64,000 nucleotides of DNA, from NCBI RefSeq assembly GCF_024170505.1, contig NZ_JALJYG010000004.1, positions 107,964 to 171,963 of the forward strand, in the 5' to 3' direction. The notes under the pieces are model-generated. The model ran no database searches, was not told the DNA's origin, and saw only the letters and a program-made list of their open reading frames with translations. The DNA comes from Methanocalculus alkaliphilus (GTDB lineage: Archaea > Halobacteriota > Methanomicrobia > Methanomicrobiales > Methanocorpusculaceae). Shown piece after piece: positions 18,436-27,508 of this stretch. Made by a program: the position numbers and the translations under genes. Within the stretch, counting starts at the first letter, position 1. Each line of letters begins with the position of its first letter.

Positions 18436-19302
18436 ATGGCCCCACGCCAGCGAACATTCTCTCTCTGGATTCCACGGTATATTAACCACCTGACCATGCG
18501 AAACTATTCAGAGAAGACGCTGGATACCTATCGGCGAGTGCTCCTTGATTTTTGTGCATATCGCAGCGGTGCTGTGGGGGAGGACGATCCCTCCATTGAG
18601 ACGGATGGATATGAGATAACTGACTTTCTTGCACAGACTTCTGCGATGCGTGGCCTCTCCGCAACGACGATGAACCGTTATCTTTCTACCCTGAGTTCAT
18701 TCTTCAAATTCCTCGTCGGGCAGAATATGATCGAGAGCAATCCGGTTCTGGGGGTGGATCGTCCAAAGATCAAGGACAGGGAGCTGCTCTACCTGAAACA
18801 TAATGATGTCATCGGGCTCTTAGATCAGATTGAGGATGCCAGGGATCGCCTTCTGGTCAGGACGATCTACTCAACAGGGGTCAGGGTCTCTGAGCTCTGC
18901 GGGATTAGGATTGATCATATCGACTTTGATGAGGAAACAATACGCATCCGTGGGAAGGGGGGGAAGATCAGGACTGTCTTTATTGATCCCGAGACGCTTC
19001 ATGAGATCAGGTTGTTCATCAATGGCAGGGATGCCGGCCCGCTCTTCGTTGGACAGAAAGGTGCTCCTCTCTCCTCAAGGACTGTTCAGCATATCTTCCG
19101 GAAGTACGCACCCTCCGGGATCACTCCACACAAAATCCGGCATAGCTATGCCAGTGAGCTGTACCGCAGATCAAAGAACCTCAGGGTCGTTCAGGAGAAT
19201 CTCGGCCACTCCTCCATCAAGACGACCGAGGTCTACCTGCATACCGATCTTGAGGAGCGGCGCAGGGTCTATCAGGAACACTTCCCGTTATCTGAGAGAT
19301 GA
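18436..19302 (+). CDS. xerA: XerA-like tyrosine recombinase
   Basis: Site-specific recombinase of the XerC/D/A type, 288 residues. It has an N-terminal SAM-like DNA-binding domain (YSEKTLDTYRRVL ... GLSATTMNRYLSTLSSFF) and a full catalytic domain: Arg in TGVRVSELCGI, Lys in RGKGGKIRTVFI, HKIRHSYASEL (His-x-x-Arg), LGHSSIKTTEVYLH with the His and the nucleophile Tyr. ATG 18436 (MAPRQRTFSL) is preferred to the ATG 69 bases upstream, since the promoter elements lie between the two. The absence of phage or integrated-element genes, and the intact length, fit a housekeeping XerA rather than a prophage integrase. Confidence 0.85.
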   Translation: MAPRQRTFSLWIPRYINHLTMRNYSEKTLDTYRRVLLDFCAYRSGAVGEDDPSIETDGYEITDFLAQTSAMRGLSATTMNRYLSTLSSFFKFLVGQNMIESNPVLGVDRPKIKDRELLYLKHNDVIGLLDQIEDARDRLLVRTIYSTGVRVSELCGIRIDHIDFDEETIRIRGKGGKIRTVFIDPETLHEIRLFINGRDAGPLFVGQKGAPLSSRTVQHIFRKYAPSGITPHKIRHSYASELYRRSKNLRVVQENLGHSSIKTTEVYLHTDLEERRRVYQEHFPLSER

Positions 19303-19325
19303 AATCCTGATGAAAAATAATGGTT

Positions 19326-19511
19326 TTACTGCTGTGATAACAGCTCTCCACCTTTGGCAATACTTTCTCGTGGCATCTCCTGAAAAAAGAGAATAACTGT
19401 TGTCGGATCGATGCCGAATGTCTCGGCGATGGTCTTTGTTACATCTGATGCGACCCTCTCTTTTTGTTCGCGGGTCTTTCCTTCCGACATCTGGATAGTG
19501 ATGACTGGCAT
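19326..19511 (-). CDS. 4-oxalocrotonate tautomerase family protein
   Basis: Tiny (61-residue) tautomerase-superfamily protein. It keeps the N-terminal catalytic proline right after Met (MPVITIQMSEG), followed by the amphipathic helix TREQKERVASDVTKTIAETF and the strand TTVILFFQEMP. Such proteins work as hexamers of small subunits. Physiological substrate unknown. Convergent with xerA. Confidence 0.85.
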   Translation of the reverse strand: MPVITIQMSEGKTREQKERVASDVTKTIAETFGIDPTTVILFFQEMPRESIAKGGELLSQQ

Positions 19512-19651
19512 TGGGATATTGTTCGCCTTCGATCACAAAAGAGGTTTGTATACCTGCTGCATATCCCAGGCGACTGCCTGCTTCTCTATGTTGTATCGTG
19601 GCCGGATTCATCCGACCGGATACTCTTTCAAAAAAAGAGCAATAATTTGCT

Positions 19652-20776
19652 TTACCACTTTCTACTCCGCCGCCCGTCTTTGACCCACCTGATCGTTGCA
19701 GACTGGATATAGAGGCCAAGGAGTGCACAGATGAGCCCGATTACAGTGAAAGCGATGATCGAACGTACACCGGCATCTGCGGCAATCGGGAAGTCGGGGA
19801 CATTGCTGATTGAGAGGAGGTAACTGCTTGCCCCGTAGATGATCGTCCCGATTGCACCGATGAAGAAGGGGAGAATGACAACCCTGCCGAGGTTTTCCTG
19901 GTCATTAATGATGCAATCAATGATCTTCCCACCCATTGCAACAAGTCCTGCCCCGACAAACCACCAGACCGATCCGAATATGAACGCGGCTATAAAGAGG
20001 AGTATCCCTGCCTCCTCTGAGAGTGGATAGTAGACGAGGAGGCTTGTAAGACCCATGATCACGCCGACGATCGAGATGAGCACTGCTGATATGTAGGCAA
20101 CGAAACTGAAGCTTCCCTTCTGAAATGACTGCTGAAGGCTCGAAAAAAGATAGCCAAAGAACTCATCGATACCAAAGCCCTTGAACAGGAGATAGGTTCC
20201 GACAGCACCAACCACGATGAAGGTTGCCATATCGGGCCGTCCAACCAGGTATGCAGCGGAGTAAAGCAGCATTGCAAGGCCGATTGGAACCAGGACGACC
20301 CGGGAGATCTTCGGATCATCAAGGAATTTCTTCAGGATGTAATAGGTTCCTTCGAGATTGGGCATCTGCGTGACAATGACACGCCGTACACTCTCAACAG
20401 GAATCCGTGACTGGATGATCGGGAGGACATAGTCATCCTCTGCGCCATCCGAGACGAGAATGCAGGCATTAACTGCTGTCTGTTTGACGATCTGGGTGAT
20501 TGCATCACCAATCCGGCGATCCCCCTCCAGCATATTCATATGATCTCCTCCGATGACGGCGATGATGACGTCTTCCCCCCTCTCAAGGAGTTCATCATAG
20601 GTCTTCACCGCAGAAAAGATCGCATTGACGTCGGAGTCTTCAGGATCAACGAGTCCCAGCCTTGTTGCTGCCTGTAACGCCGCCTCCCTTCCGACGATCG
20701 GGCTTGCTATCTGAGCTTTGTACCCGATGTCATCGTCGCGGTCGATGGCAAGAACAAGTGTCTTTCTCGTCTCCAT
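19652..20776 (-). CDS. DUF373 family integral membrane protein
   Basis: Conserved archaeal membrane protein of unknown function. The N-terminal 140 residues are soluble and nucleotide-binding-like (TLVLAIDRDDDIGYKA at the start, VIIAVIGGDHMN, ACILVSDGAEDDYVLP), and the C-terminal 230 residues contain about six hydrophobic helices. It ends with a short basic tail (DGRRSRKW). ATG 20776 gives the usual family start METRKTLVLAIDRD. A single-gene unit. Confidence 0.88.
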   Translation of the reverse strand: METRKTLVLAIDRDDDIGYKAQIASPIVGREAALQAATRLGLVDPEDSDVNAIFSAVKTYDELLERGEDVIIAVIGGDHMNMLEGDRRIGDAITQIVKQTAVNACILVSDGAEDDYVLPIIQSRIPVESVRRVIVTQMPNLEGTYYILKKFLDDPKISRVVLVPIGLAMLLYSAAYLVGRPDMATFIVVGAVGTYLLFKGFGIDEFFGYLFSSLQQSFQKGSFSFVAYISAVLISIVGVIMGLTSLLVYYPLSEEAGILLFIAAFIFGSVWWFVGAGLVAMGGKIIDCIINDQENLGRVVILPFFIGAIGTIIYGASSYLLSISNVPDFPIAADAGVRSIIAFTVIGLICALLGLYIQSATIRWVKDGRRSRKW

Positions 20777-20878
20777 TACAGATTAGATCAACCTATAAGG
20801 ATAATAAGGTTATTTTTGCAGGTTTTGTCCATCCCTGTCACAAAGGGGTGTTAGGGGGGATGCTTCAGAAAAAAAATA

Positions 20879-21739
20879 TTAAATGAGTTTTGATCTCTGA
20901 AGGAGAAGGAGATCGTCAGTTGTGAGCTTTTCACCGCTCTTGAAGGAGTTGAAGATCTTCTCTGCTTCCATCCTGACAGACTTATTCTCTTTGACTGTCT
21001 TGACCTTCTTGGTCTTTGTCCGGACACCGCTGATGACCTTATCATAGTCCCGGAGCTCTTTCTGGCACTCGATGAAGGCTTTGTGTTCTGCATCGGCAGA
21101 CTCCTGTGCCTCGACAAATGCGCGGTGGCGGGCATCTGCCTCTTCACGTGACTTGTCTGCCTTCCGGTAGCATTCCACCATCAGATCATGGTGTTTCTGA
21201 GCAAGATCAGCGCTTTCAGTCACTTTGATATGCAGATCAGAAGCTTCTTTTCTGAGGTCCCTGGCATCCTGCAGCTTACCACGGATCTCTTTGTTCTGCT
21301 CCAGCTCGGCTTCCTGCTCCCGGACCTGCTGTTTCATCTGCTTAATCTTTTCAACGAGGTCGCGCTCTTTGTCGGCACTCATCGCCTCGGTCTGCTGCTT
21401 GAACTCCAGAAATTCTATCTGCCTCTGGATGTCCTTGACCTGGCCTTTCTTGATGTTGCCATGCTCTTTTTTATATTCCTCAAGTTCCTCAAAGAGCACA
21501 TTTGCCTTCTCGTTGAGTTCGTTCCGCTGATCCTTCAGTGTAGAGACATCCTTGTTGCTCTTATCCCGAAGCTCTTTATGCTGCTGAGCCTCCTCAACAA
21601 ACTGGCGCGTCTGGTTGTTCAGCTCATTCCGCTCGCGGGCATACTGGCTCGCGAGAGCATTGAGTTCGTTCCTTCGCTCCTTATGCTGTTCAGATTCAGC
21701 GAGAATAGTCTTCCTCTTGTCTATGAGATCATTCAACAT
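20879..21739 (-). CDS. Coiled-coil protein (COG1340 type)
   Basis: Almost entirely coiled coil: about 250 residues of Glu/Lys/Gln/Arg-rich heptads with repeated 'RNELN' units (RRNELNALASQYARERNELNN, then KDQRNELNEKAN), followed by a short C-terminal helical segment (FKSGEKLTTDDLLLLQR) that is the conserved signature of this archaeal family. Some databases mislabel these as phosphoserine phosphatases; nothing here supports that. ATG 21739 is chosen; a TTG at 21748 has better Shine-Dalgarno spacing. A TATA-like ACTATATACC lies about 85 bases upstream. It sits between DUF373 and ftsZ. Confidence 0.85.
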   Translation of the reverse strand: MLNDLIDKRKTILAESEQHKERRNELNALASQYARERNELNNQTRQFVEEAQQHKELRDKSNKDVSTLKDQRNELNEKANVLFEELEEYKKEHGNIKKGQVKDIQRQIEFLEFKQQTEAMSADKERDLVEKIKQMKQQVREQEAELEQNKEIRGKLQDARDLRKEASDLHIKVTESADLAQKHHDLMVECYRKADKSREEADARHRAFVEAQESADAEHKAFIECQKELRDYDKVISGVRTKTKKVKTVKENKSVRMEAEKIFNSFKSGEKLTTDDLLLLQRSKLI

Positions 21740-22049
21740 GCTCAACAATCCTCAAATGCCATACCAGGAACTCCTGAAGGTTTTGTTCACAGGGCCCTGA
21801 AGAAGATCAAACTTTGGTATATAGTGCATGAGAGAAAAAACAGATAAGAACTCGCTTACGTGGCAGTGCAAGTGGTTCGTCATATTCAACCTCCGATACC
21901 AAAGTCCCCGGTCTTCACACAGGTGCAAACATCCACCCCTGTCAGAAGCTATGGTACGACTTTCTATAAGAAATGGCTTAGAGTGGTATTAAAGGTTTCG
22001 TAAATCCGGATAGGGGACGCTCTTCCCTGAAAAGATGTGTATTTCCGGG
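21740..22049. other. Intergenic region between coiled-coil gene and ftsZ
   Basis: About 300 bases holding the coiled-coil gene's promoter (TATA-like box around 21820-21828, minus strand) and the end of the ftsZ transcript. I looked for tRNA-like and C/D-box RNA structure and found none I can support. Confidence 0.4.
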
Positions 22050-23189
22050 TTACATCACCCAGTCAACCAGGCTCCCTGATCGCTCATCTGAACCCCTTCC
22101 CGGTCTCCGAAGAGGCATTTCCGCTTTTCTCTTTCCGGTTGACTGGGCGGTAAGGTACGGGCGGCCTCCGAGGATCTGGGGGCTCTGAACACCAGTCATG
22201 ATCGCCATGACTCGAATCTTACCTTCATAGTCATTCCGGACACGGGCACCCCAGATGACATCGGCATGTGGATCAAGCTCATAGGTTAACTGGCTGGCAA
22301 TCTCCTCAGCATCATGGAGCGTGAGGTCATTTCCGCCAGTGATGTGAATAAGGCACCCGGTAGCCCCGCGATAATCGATATCAAGAAGTGGGTGGTCAAG
22401 ACATTCACGGACAACACTCTCTGCCTTATTCTGCTGCTTCGTCTCACCAACGAGCATCACTGCGAGGCCGCCCTTGCTCATGGTTGCGCGGACATCGGCA
22501 TAATCGATGTTGATGAGAGACGGTTCGGTTATTGTCTCGCTGATTCCTTTGACGGTCTCGGAGATGAGCTGATCCATAACAGAGAACGCCTGTCCGAGCG
22601 GGAGGTTTGGAACAAAATTCTTCAGCCTGTTGTTATCAAGAACGATAACGGAGTCTGCGGCATTCCGGATGGCTTCAAGCCCCTCCTCGGCCTTCAGCAT
22701 GCGCGCTTTCTCTACCTGGAATGGATAGCTGACCATCCCCACGACGATCGCGCCCTGCTCCTTGGCGATCTGTGCGACGACCGGCGCGGATCCTGTGCCT
22801 GTTCCTCCCCCCATACCTGCCGTGACAAAGACGAGATCTGCTGACTCAAGGAGTGCCTCAAGTGTCGGGCGGGCCATCTCTGCTGCGCGCTTACCCACGT
22901 CCGGAAATCCGCCGGCCCCAAGACCTTTTGTGAGGGATTTCCCGATCAGAACGCGTTTGTCTGCCTGAATCATGTCAAGGTGCTGTTTGTCAGTATTTAT
23001 TGCGATGGTTTCAGCACCTGCAACCTGCATATGATGAAGTCGGTTGACGGTATTGTTCCCTGCACCTCCGCAACCGATAATGACAATTCTTGGGTTTCCA
23101 AGCATCTCATCATCATCAATAATTGAGGACTTTACACGTTCTTTCTCGATCTCAGAATTTTTCAGAGCTTCATTAATTATGGTCTGCAT
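22050..23189 (-). CDS. ftsZ: Cell division GTPase FtsZ
   Basis: Tubulin-like GTPase that forms the division ring. The 379-residue protein starts with a 33-residue variable segment, then the GTP-binding [15 protein letters not shown], the tubulin signature [10 protein letters not shown] at residues 127-136, and the NxxD-type catalytic segment [11 protein letters not shown]. It ends with a short Arg-rich tail. The gene begins one base after the stop of the ribbon-helix-helix gene cdrS, so both come from one mRNA. No second ftsZ is in the window. Confidence 0.97.
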   Translation of the reverse strand: MQTIINEALKNSEIEKERVKSSIIDDDEMLGNPRIVIIGCGGAGNNTVNRLHHMQVAGAETIAINTDKQHLDMIQADKRVLIGKSLTKGLGAGGFPDVGKRAAEMARPTLEALLESADLVFVTAGMGGGTGTGSAPVVAQIAKEQGAIVVGMVSYPFQVEKARMLKAEEGLEAIRNAADSVIVLDNNRLKNFVPNLPLGQAFSVMDQLISETVKGISETITEPSLINIDYADVRATMSKGGLAVMLVGETKQQNKAESVVRECLDHPLLDIDYRGATGCLIHITGGNDLTLHDAEEIASQLTYELDPHADVIWGARVRNDYEGKIRVMAIMTGVQSPQILGGRPYLTAQSTGKRKAEMPLRRPGRGSDERSGSLVDWVM

Positions 23190-23190
23190 C

Positions 23191-23385
23191 TTACAACCCC
23201 TCTCTCTCGATATTAAATGATGTGACCTGATCGCTCTCCCTCATTACCCGATCTCCATGCCGTGATAAAAGCTCCCGTACCGCATATCGAACCGCTTCTG
23301 ATACTGTTGGGAATTCGCCAGCTGAAACAAGTTTTTCCAGCATCTCGACCTGTTGTCTTGGTAATCGAATAGTGATCCTGTCCAT
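23191..23385 (-). CDS. cdrS: Ribbon-helix-helix regulator of cell division, CdrS-like
   Basis: A 64-residue ribbon-helix-helix (CopG-type) DNA-binding protein: strand [20 protein letters not shown], then helices [21 protein letters not shown]. In haloarchaea a short RHH regulator, CdrS, is co-transcribed with ftsZ2 and controls cell-division genes. The same layout here, with a one-base gap to ftsZ, makes that role likely by analogy. A 62-base dyad lies 12-73 bases before the start codon and is a natural candidate for autoregulation. Confidence 0.8.
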   Translation of the reverse strand: MDRITIRLPRQQVEMLEKLVSAGEFPTVSEAVRYAVRELLSRHGDRVMRESDQVTSFNIEREGL

Positions 23386-23396
23386 CTTTCACCTCT

Positions 23397-23458
23397 ATCA
23401 GACAATCGTCATACTTATGTATGCCCAATGTCCGACATAAAGTGTACCCTTGTCTGAT
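23397..23458 (-). promoter_or_regulatory. Nested dyad in front of cdrS-ftsZ (operator or leader hairpin)
   Basis: ATCAGACAA (23397-23405) and its exact complement TTGTCTGAT (23450-23458) flank a second, near-perfect pair ACTTATGT (23413-23420) and ACATAAAGT (23435-23443), all centred on about 23428. TATA-like runs at 23479-23488 and 23494-23501 would put the transcription start upstream, so the dyad lies within or at the start of the 5' leader. Confidence 0.5.
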
Positions 23459-23633
23459 AACTGAATCAGATGGTTTTAGATATATCGCAACTGTATATAT
23501 AGTTTGTGAAATTGTTCTAAGCAAGGATTTGAGTAGCTTTTCCGAACTGTTTTATTAGAATCCATACCAACAATCCTATGTATTATTCAGTGATTTTCTC
23601 CTAGATTTTTTATATTAACGGGTGTTTTTTCCA

Positions 23634-24638
23634 ATGAAACCAGACAGGCTACCACAGAGACAGAAGCATGGGGGAACCATCAGGCGGCTTCGGGCAGATG
23701 GAGCGGGAGAGGGTATCATCGACTTCAGTGCCAGTATGAATCCGTATCCTCCAAATGTACACTGGAAACCTGATCTGTGTGATCTCCGGGAGTATCCGGA
23801 TGATACCTATATGGAACTGAAAGAGGCGATTGGATCTGCCTTCTCGCGCGACCCGGCAGAGGTGACGGTGGGTAACGGATCGATTGAACTGATCAGAATC
23901 TATGCCCAGATCTTTCTTTCACCCGGTTCATCTGCATATATTGAGTCCCCTACCTTTGGGGAGTATGCACAGTCCGTTCTCATAGCTGGCGGGAGGTTGG
24001 CAGAAGAGCCGGAAGATGCCACAGTCCGCTACCTCTGCAATCCAAATAATCCGACGGGAGAGCTCCTTGTGCGAGAGGAAGTACAACAGATTCTTCATTC
24101 ATGCAAGGAGACAGGGTCGCGCCTCTTCCTTGATGAGGCATTCATCGATCTTGCTGATCCGCGTGAGAGCATGGCAGACCACCGGGATTCTGATCTCTTT
24201 ATTCTCCGCTCTATCACGAAAGCCTTCTCTGTTCCGGGAATCAGATTTGGTTTTGGCTTTTCTGACCCTGATACAATCGAAGCAATTGAGACGGTCCGGC
24301 CGCCATGGACGGTCAACCGGTACGCCGAGGCGTATGCGATCGAAGCCCTGCGCCACCTCCCCGACCTTCTACACTCACGACAGATGATCGCTGATGAGCG
24401 GCGTTTTCTGACCGAATCAATAACCTCTCTTGGGCTTTTCTGCCATCCATCCCAGGTCAATTATCTTCTCATCGATACCGGCAGGGATGCAGGAGCACTT
24501 CAGCATGCGCTCCTCAGGCAAGGCATCCTTGTTCGGGACTGTTCCTCTTTCGGACTCCCTCAGGCGATCAGGGTTGCTGTTCGAACCCATGAAGAAAATA
24601 CAATGCTTATTGAGGCCCTGTCTGCATGCATGCACTGA
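23634..24638 (+). CDS. cobD: L-threonine-O-3-phosphate decarboxylase (aminotransferase fold)
   Basis: PLP enzyme giving aminopropanol phosphate for cobamide synthesis. Related to histidinol-phosphate aminotransferase; the CobD assignment rests on the N-terminus (KHGGTIRRLR, IIDFSASMNPYPP) and on coupling to cobY. The pyridoxal site SITKAFSVPGIRFGF holds the Lys; LCNPNNPTGELL and FLDEAFIDL precede it. ATG 23634 is preferred to GTG 23622. A histidinol-phosphate aminotransferase function cannot be excluded, but the his genes are 20 kb away. Its 3' end overlaps cobY by 13 bases. Confidence 0.82.
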   Translation: MKPDRLPQRQKHGGTIRRLRADGAGEGIIDFSASMNPYPPNVHWKPDLCDLREYPDDTYMELKEAIGSAFSRDPAEVTVGNGSIELIRIYAQIFLSPGSSAYIESPTFGEYAQSVLIAGGRLAEEPEDATVRYLCNPNNPTGELLVREEVQQILHSCKETGSRLFLDEAFIDLADPRESMADHRDSDLFILRSITKAFSVPGIRFGFGFSDPDTIEAIETVRPPWTVNRYAEAYAIEALRHLPDLLHSRQMIADERRFLTESITSLGLFCHPSQVNYLLIDTGRDAGALQHALLRQGILVRDCSSFGLPQAIRVAVRTHEENTMLIEALSACMH

Positions 24639-25225
24639 TTATGGCCGGGGGGGAGGGATCCCGCCTTGGACTGGGAGAGAAACCACTCGTCTGCATACAC
24701 GGCAGGCCGATGATCCAGTGGGTTATTGAAGCATTTTCAGATGCCGGATGCAGTCCCGTCGTCGTCTTATCCTCAAAGACCCCGTATACTCGGAACTGGT
24801 GCCGCGCCAATTCCATCCCCTTCATCCTTGCAGATGGAAATGGCTACCTTGAGGATCTCATCTATGCCGTCACTGCTCTGGAGGAGGGTGGCCCGATCTT
24901 TACAAGTGTCTCGGATATTCCATGCATCTCTGCAGACATTATCCGCTCGGTATCTGAGAGCCACCGCAGATCCGGGATGGAGGCATGCTCCACATGGGTT
25001 CCTGTTTCACTCTGCCGGGAGGTCGGCACAGAACCGCGCTACCTCTGTGAGATTGACGGTGTTCCTGCAAGCCCGGTCGGGGTCAATATATTGCAGGGAT
25101 CAAAGATCGGGGAGGTTCAGGAAGAGCTTTGCCTTCTCCTCAACACAAGGGAGCTTGTTTTTAATGTTAATACCCGATCAGAACTTGCACTTCTTGAACA
25201 GTACTTTCAATCAGATCATTCATGA
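24626..25225 (+). CDS. cobY: Adenosylcobinamide-phosphate guanylyltransferase (archaeal CobY)
   Basis: Transfers GMP from GTP to adenosylcobinamide phosphate in nucleotide-loop assembly, replacing bacterial CobU. The 199-residue protein opens with the nucleotidyltransferase signature LIMAGGEGSRLGLGEKPLV and has the metal-binding FTSVSDIPCIS near residue 95. It overlaps the 3' end of cobD, a pairing that supports both assignments. Confidence 0.9.
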   Translation: MHALIMAGGEGSRLGLGEKPLVCIHGRPMIQWVIEAFSDAGCSPVVVLSSKTPYTRNWCRANSIPFILADGNGYLEDLIYAVTALEEGGPIFTSVSDIPCISADIIRSVSESHRRSGMEACSTWVPVSLCREVGTEPRYLCEIDGVPASPVGVNILQGSKIGEVQEELCLLLNTRELVFNVNTRSELALLEQYFQSDHS

Positions 25226-25273
25226 CAGTCCCCCTCTCGTGTACTATTTAACGAAACCTGCTGAGTACTAGAT

Positions 25274-26503
25274 ATGGACCATTCACGGGAGATAGAACTC
25301 GAAGGTCATATCATCGATTCAGGGATTATGACACGGGTATTTGATCGTGTCATGGATATGGGCGGTGATTTTGAGATCATCATCTTCGAGGTCGGGAAGA
25401 AGAAGGCGGATATCAGCTATGCCAGACTTCAGATACGGGCCGATTCTGAAGACCGGCTCGAGTCGATAACAAGTGAGCTGCATCGGTATGGTGTCCGGCT
25501 GATCGATCAGGATAATGTCAGGTTGATCCCTGCCGAAGCCGATCGGGTTGTTCCGAAAGGTTTCTACTCGACAACAAATCATCCGACCTCGATTCGTTAC
25601 CTGGATGAATGGATACCTGTTGAGCATATCGAGATGGACTGCATCATCGTTGTTGACGAAGCAGCCGGGCGTGCCATCTGTACACCACTGTCCCGCTTAA
25701 AGAAGGGGGATTCCGTCGTCATCGGTGAAGCAGGTGTCCGGGTCGTCTATCCTGAGCGGCCGCGTGAGACCGGTATGTTTGAGTTCATGCAGGGACAGGT
25801 CTCGTCCGAGCGCCCAAGTGAAACAATCGTGAGAAAGATAGCAAAGGAGCTTCAGAAAGTCAGGGCTGCAGGCCTCAGGATCGGCCTTGTCGGAGGTCCG
25901 GCCATTGTACATACCGGGGCTGGTGATGCGCTTGCCGCCCTGATTCGTGAAGGATATATTGATATTCTCTTCAGCGGAAATGCCCTTGCCACGCATGATA
26001 TTGAATATAATCTCTTTGGAACCTCTCTTGGTATGAACCTCAAGACCGGGGAGCTTATCACAGGGGGCCATAAGCACCATATCTATGCCATCAGTGAGGT
26101 GATGCGTGCCGGCTCCATCGCAGCTGCTGTCGAGAAGAAGATCATCACCGGTGGGATCATGTACGAGTGTGTCAAAGCAGGGATCCCCTTTATCCTCGCT
26201 GGTTCAATCCGGGATGACGGCCCGCTCCCTGGTGTGATCACCGACACCGTCGAAGCACAGGATCGTATGCGCGAGCATCTGGAGGATTGTGGGATGGTCC
26301 TGATGATCGGGACACTGCTCCACTCGGTGGCTGTCGGCAACTGTCTCCCCTCCTATGTGAAGACAATATGTGTTGATATCAACCCTGCATCGGTGACAAA
26401 ACTGATGGACAGGGGGACGACACAGGCGATAGGTGTCGTCTCGGATGCCGGTACATTTGTACCGGCTCTTCTTGCAGCACTGCGTAGCAATTCTAACGGG
26501 TAA
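25274..26503 (+). CDS. Ornithine cyclodeaminase, archaeal LOR/SDH type
   Basis: Member of the archaeal LOR/SDH family (formerly TIGR00300), shown in Methanococcus maripaludis to be an ornithine cyclodeaminase and not related to the classical bacterial enzyme. The 409 residues have the N-terminal regulatory-like domain (ELEGHIIDSGIMTRVFDRV, FYSTTNHPTSIRYLD) and the C-terminal Rossmann-like domain (GLVGGPAIVHTGAGDALAALI, FSGNALATHDIEYNLFGTS). It may convert ornithine to proline, where no other proline route is visible. It converges on RaSEA with an 11-base overlap. Confidence 0.82.
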   Translation: MDHSREIELEGHIIDSGIMTRVFDRVMDMGGDFEIIIFEVGKKKADISYARLQIRADSEDRLESITSELHRYGVRLIDQDNVRLIPAEADRVVPKGFYSTTNHPTSIRYLDEWIPVEHIEMDCIIVVDEAAGRAICTPLSRLKKGDSVVIGEAGVRVVYPERPRETGMFEFMQGQVSSERPSETIVRKIAKELQKVRAAGLRIGLVGGPAIVHTGAGDALAALIREGYIDILFSGNALATHDIEYNLFGTSLGMNLKTGELITGGHKHHIYAISEVMRAGSIAAAVEKKIITGGIMYECVKAGIPFILAGSIRDDGPLPGVITDTVEAQDRMREHLEDCGMVLMIGTLLHSVAVGNCLPSYVKTICVDINPASVTKLMDRGTTQAIGVVSDAGTFVPALLAALRSNSNG

Positions 26504-27479
26504 GCGGCATACACCAGGGCATCTCATGCTCTCTGATATACTGCCACTCTTCCCTGCATCCGCACTCTTTTTCAAAGGCCCCTCTGATCAGATCACGGTT
26601 AAAGGTGAGTGAATACTCATCGATCGCCTTTTTAATATCCCGATCGCAGTCCCCGCAGTTGTGCGGTCCCCGGATATATCCGCCCCCGACGGGATCACAA
26701 CTGACTGCCTCATTGGTTGAGAGGAGAATTTCGAGTCCACTCCAGAGATAGGGGGGTCTGTATGCTCCCTTTTTCCAGAGATATTCAAGTTCTGTTCGCC
26801 TTTGTACTGTGCAGAGGTTCATGGAGATCAGATCGGCATAGGGTGCAACCTCTGCAATGGAGGTCTTCATATCAGCAACAGCCTCACTCTCGGTCAGGAA
26901 GAGCGGCTTGAGCATAAGGTATGCCTTGACACCGACCCCTGCATCCCTGGCGATGGAGGACGCATGGATGAAATCTGCAAAGGTGAACCCTTTATCAATG
27001 GATTTCTCTCTGATGCTGTCATTGGTCGTTTCGAGGCCTATTGCCACATAGAGGGGCACCTCATGGCTGCCATCATCGATTCGATCAAGAAACGATCTGA
27101 GCACTTCAGGGGTGACGTATTCAGGCCGGGTCTCAGCAATGGCGATCTTCCCCCTGATGAGGATACCAAGGCGATCCCGTACTTCAGCTGGAACTTCCAC
27201 CGGATCAAAGAAACTGCCTGATGTGAATATCTTGACAAGGTCATATGAATCAGATGGATAATTCTCTTCGATCCACTGGATCTGGGCGAGCATCCGGCTG
27301 GCGAGCTCATCTTCAGTCATCGCCGGGTACCGTTCAAACCGGTATCCGCACATCCTGCACCTGTTAAACCTGCATCCGCCGGATCGCAGGATGATGGTGA
27401 GTGTCTTTCTGATCCCGCCCCCGATGAGGTCTTCCCCCATCCATGAGGCGAGCGGTTTTTCTTCTCCACGGGATACCAT
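26493..27479 (-). CDS. raSEA: Archaeosine-synthesis radical SAM protein RaSEA
   Basis: Radical-SAM partner of ArcS in making archaeosine at position 15 of tRNA. The cluster-binding segment is SGGCRFNRCRMCGYRF, with the family-typical MCGY ending and unusual cysteine spacing, followed by FTSGSFFDPVEVP, IAETRPEYVTPE and VAIGLETTNDSIREKSI, all hallmarks of this radical-SAM class. A C-terminal Cys set (CGDCDRD, CGCREEW) may bind zinc. ATG 27479 is chosen over GTG 27488. It diverges from the secreted-protein gene with about 30 bases between starts. ArcS itself is not in the window. Confidence 0.78.
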   Translation of the reverse strand: MVSRGEEKPLASWMGEDLIGGGIRKTLTIILRSGGCRFNRCRMCGYRFERYPAMTEDELASRMLAQIQWIEENYPSDSYDLVKIFTSGSFFDPVEVPAEVRDRLGILIRGKIAIAETRPEYVTPEVLRSFLDRIDDGSHEVPLYVAIGLETTNDSIREKSIDKGFTFADFIHASSIARDAGVGVKAYLMLKPLFLTESEAVADMKTSIAEVAPYADLISMNLCTVQRRTELEYLWKKGAYRPPYLWSGLEILLSTNEAVSCDPVGGGYIRGPHNCGDCDRDIKKAIDEYSLTFNRDLIRGAFEKECGCREEWQYIREHEMPWCMPLTR

Positions 27480-27508
27480 TAACACCACATACTGATGATA
27501 TCTCGATC

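Noticed and set aside
21860..21960. Possible tRNA or small RNA between the coiled-coil gene and ftsZ
   Set aside because: A GGTTCG and some short pairings occur but no cloverleaf, C/D boxes or long helix could be drawn.
23500..23633. Cobalamin riboswitch before cobD-cobY
   Set aside because: None of the conserved cobalamin-element segments is present; the stretch is A/T-rich promoter DNA.
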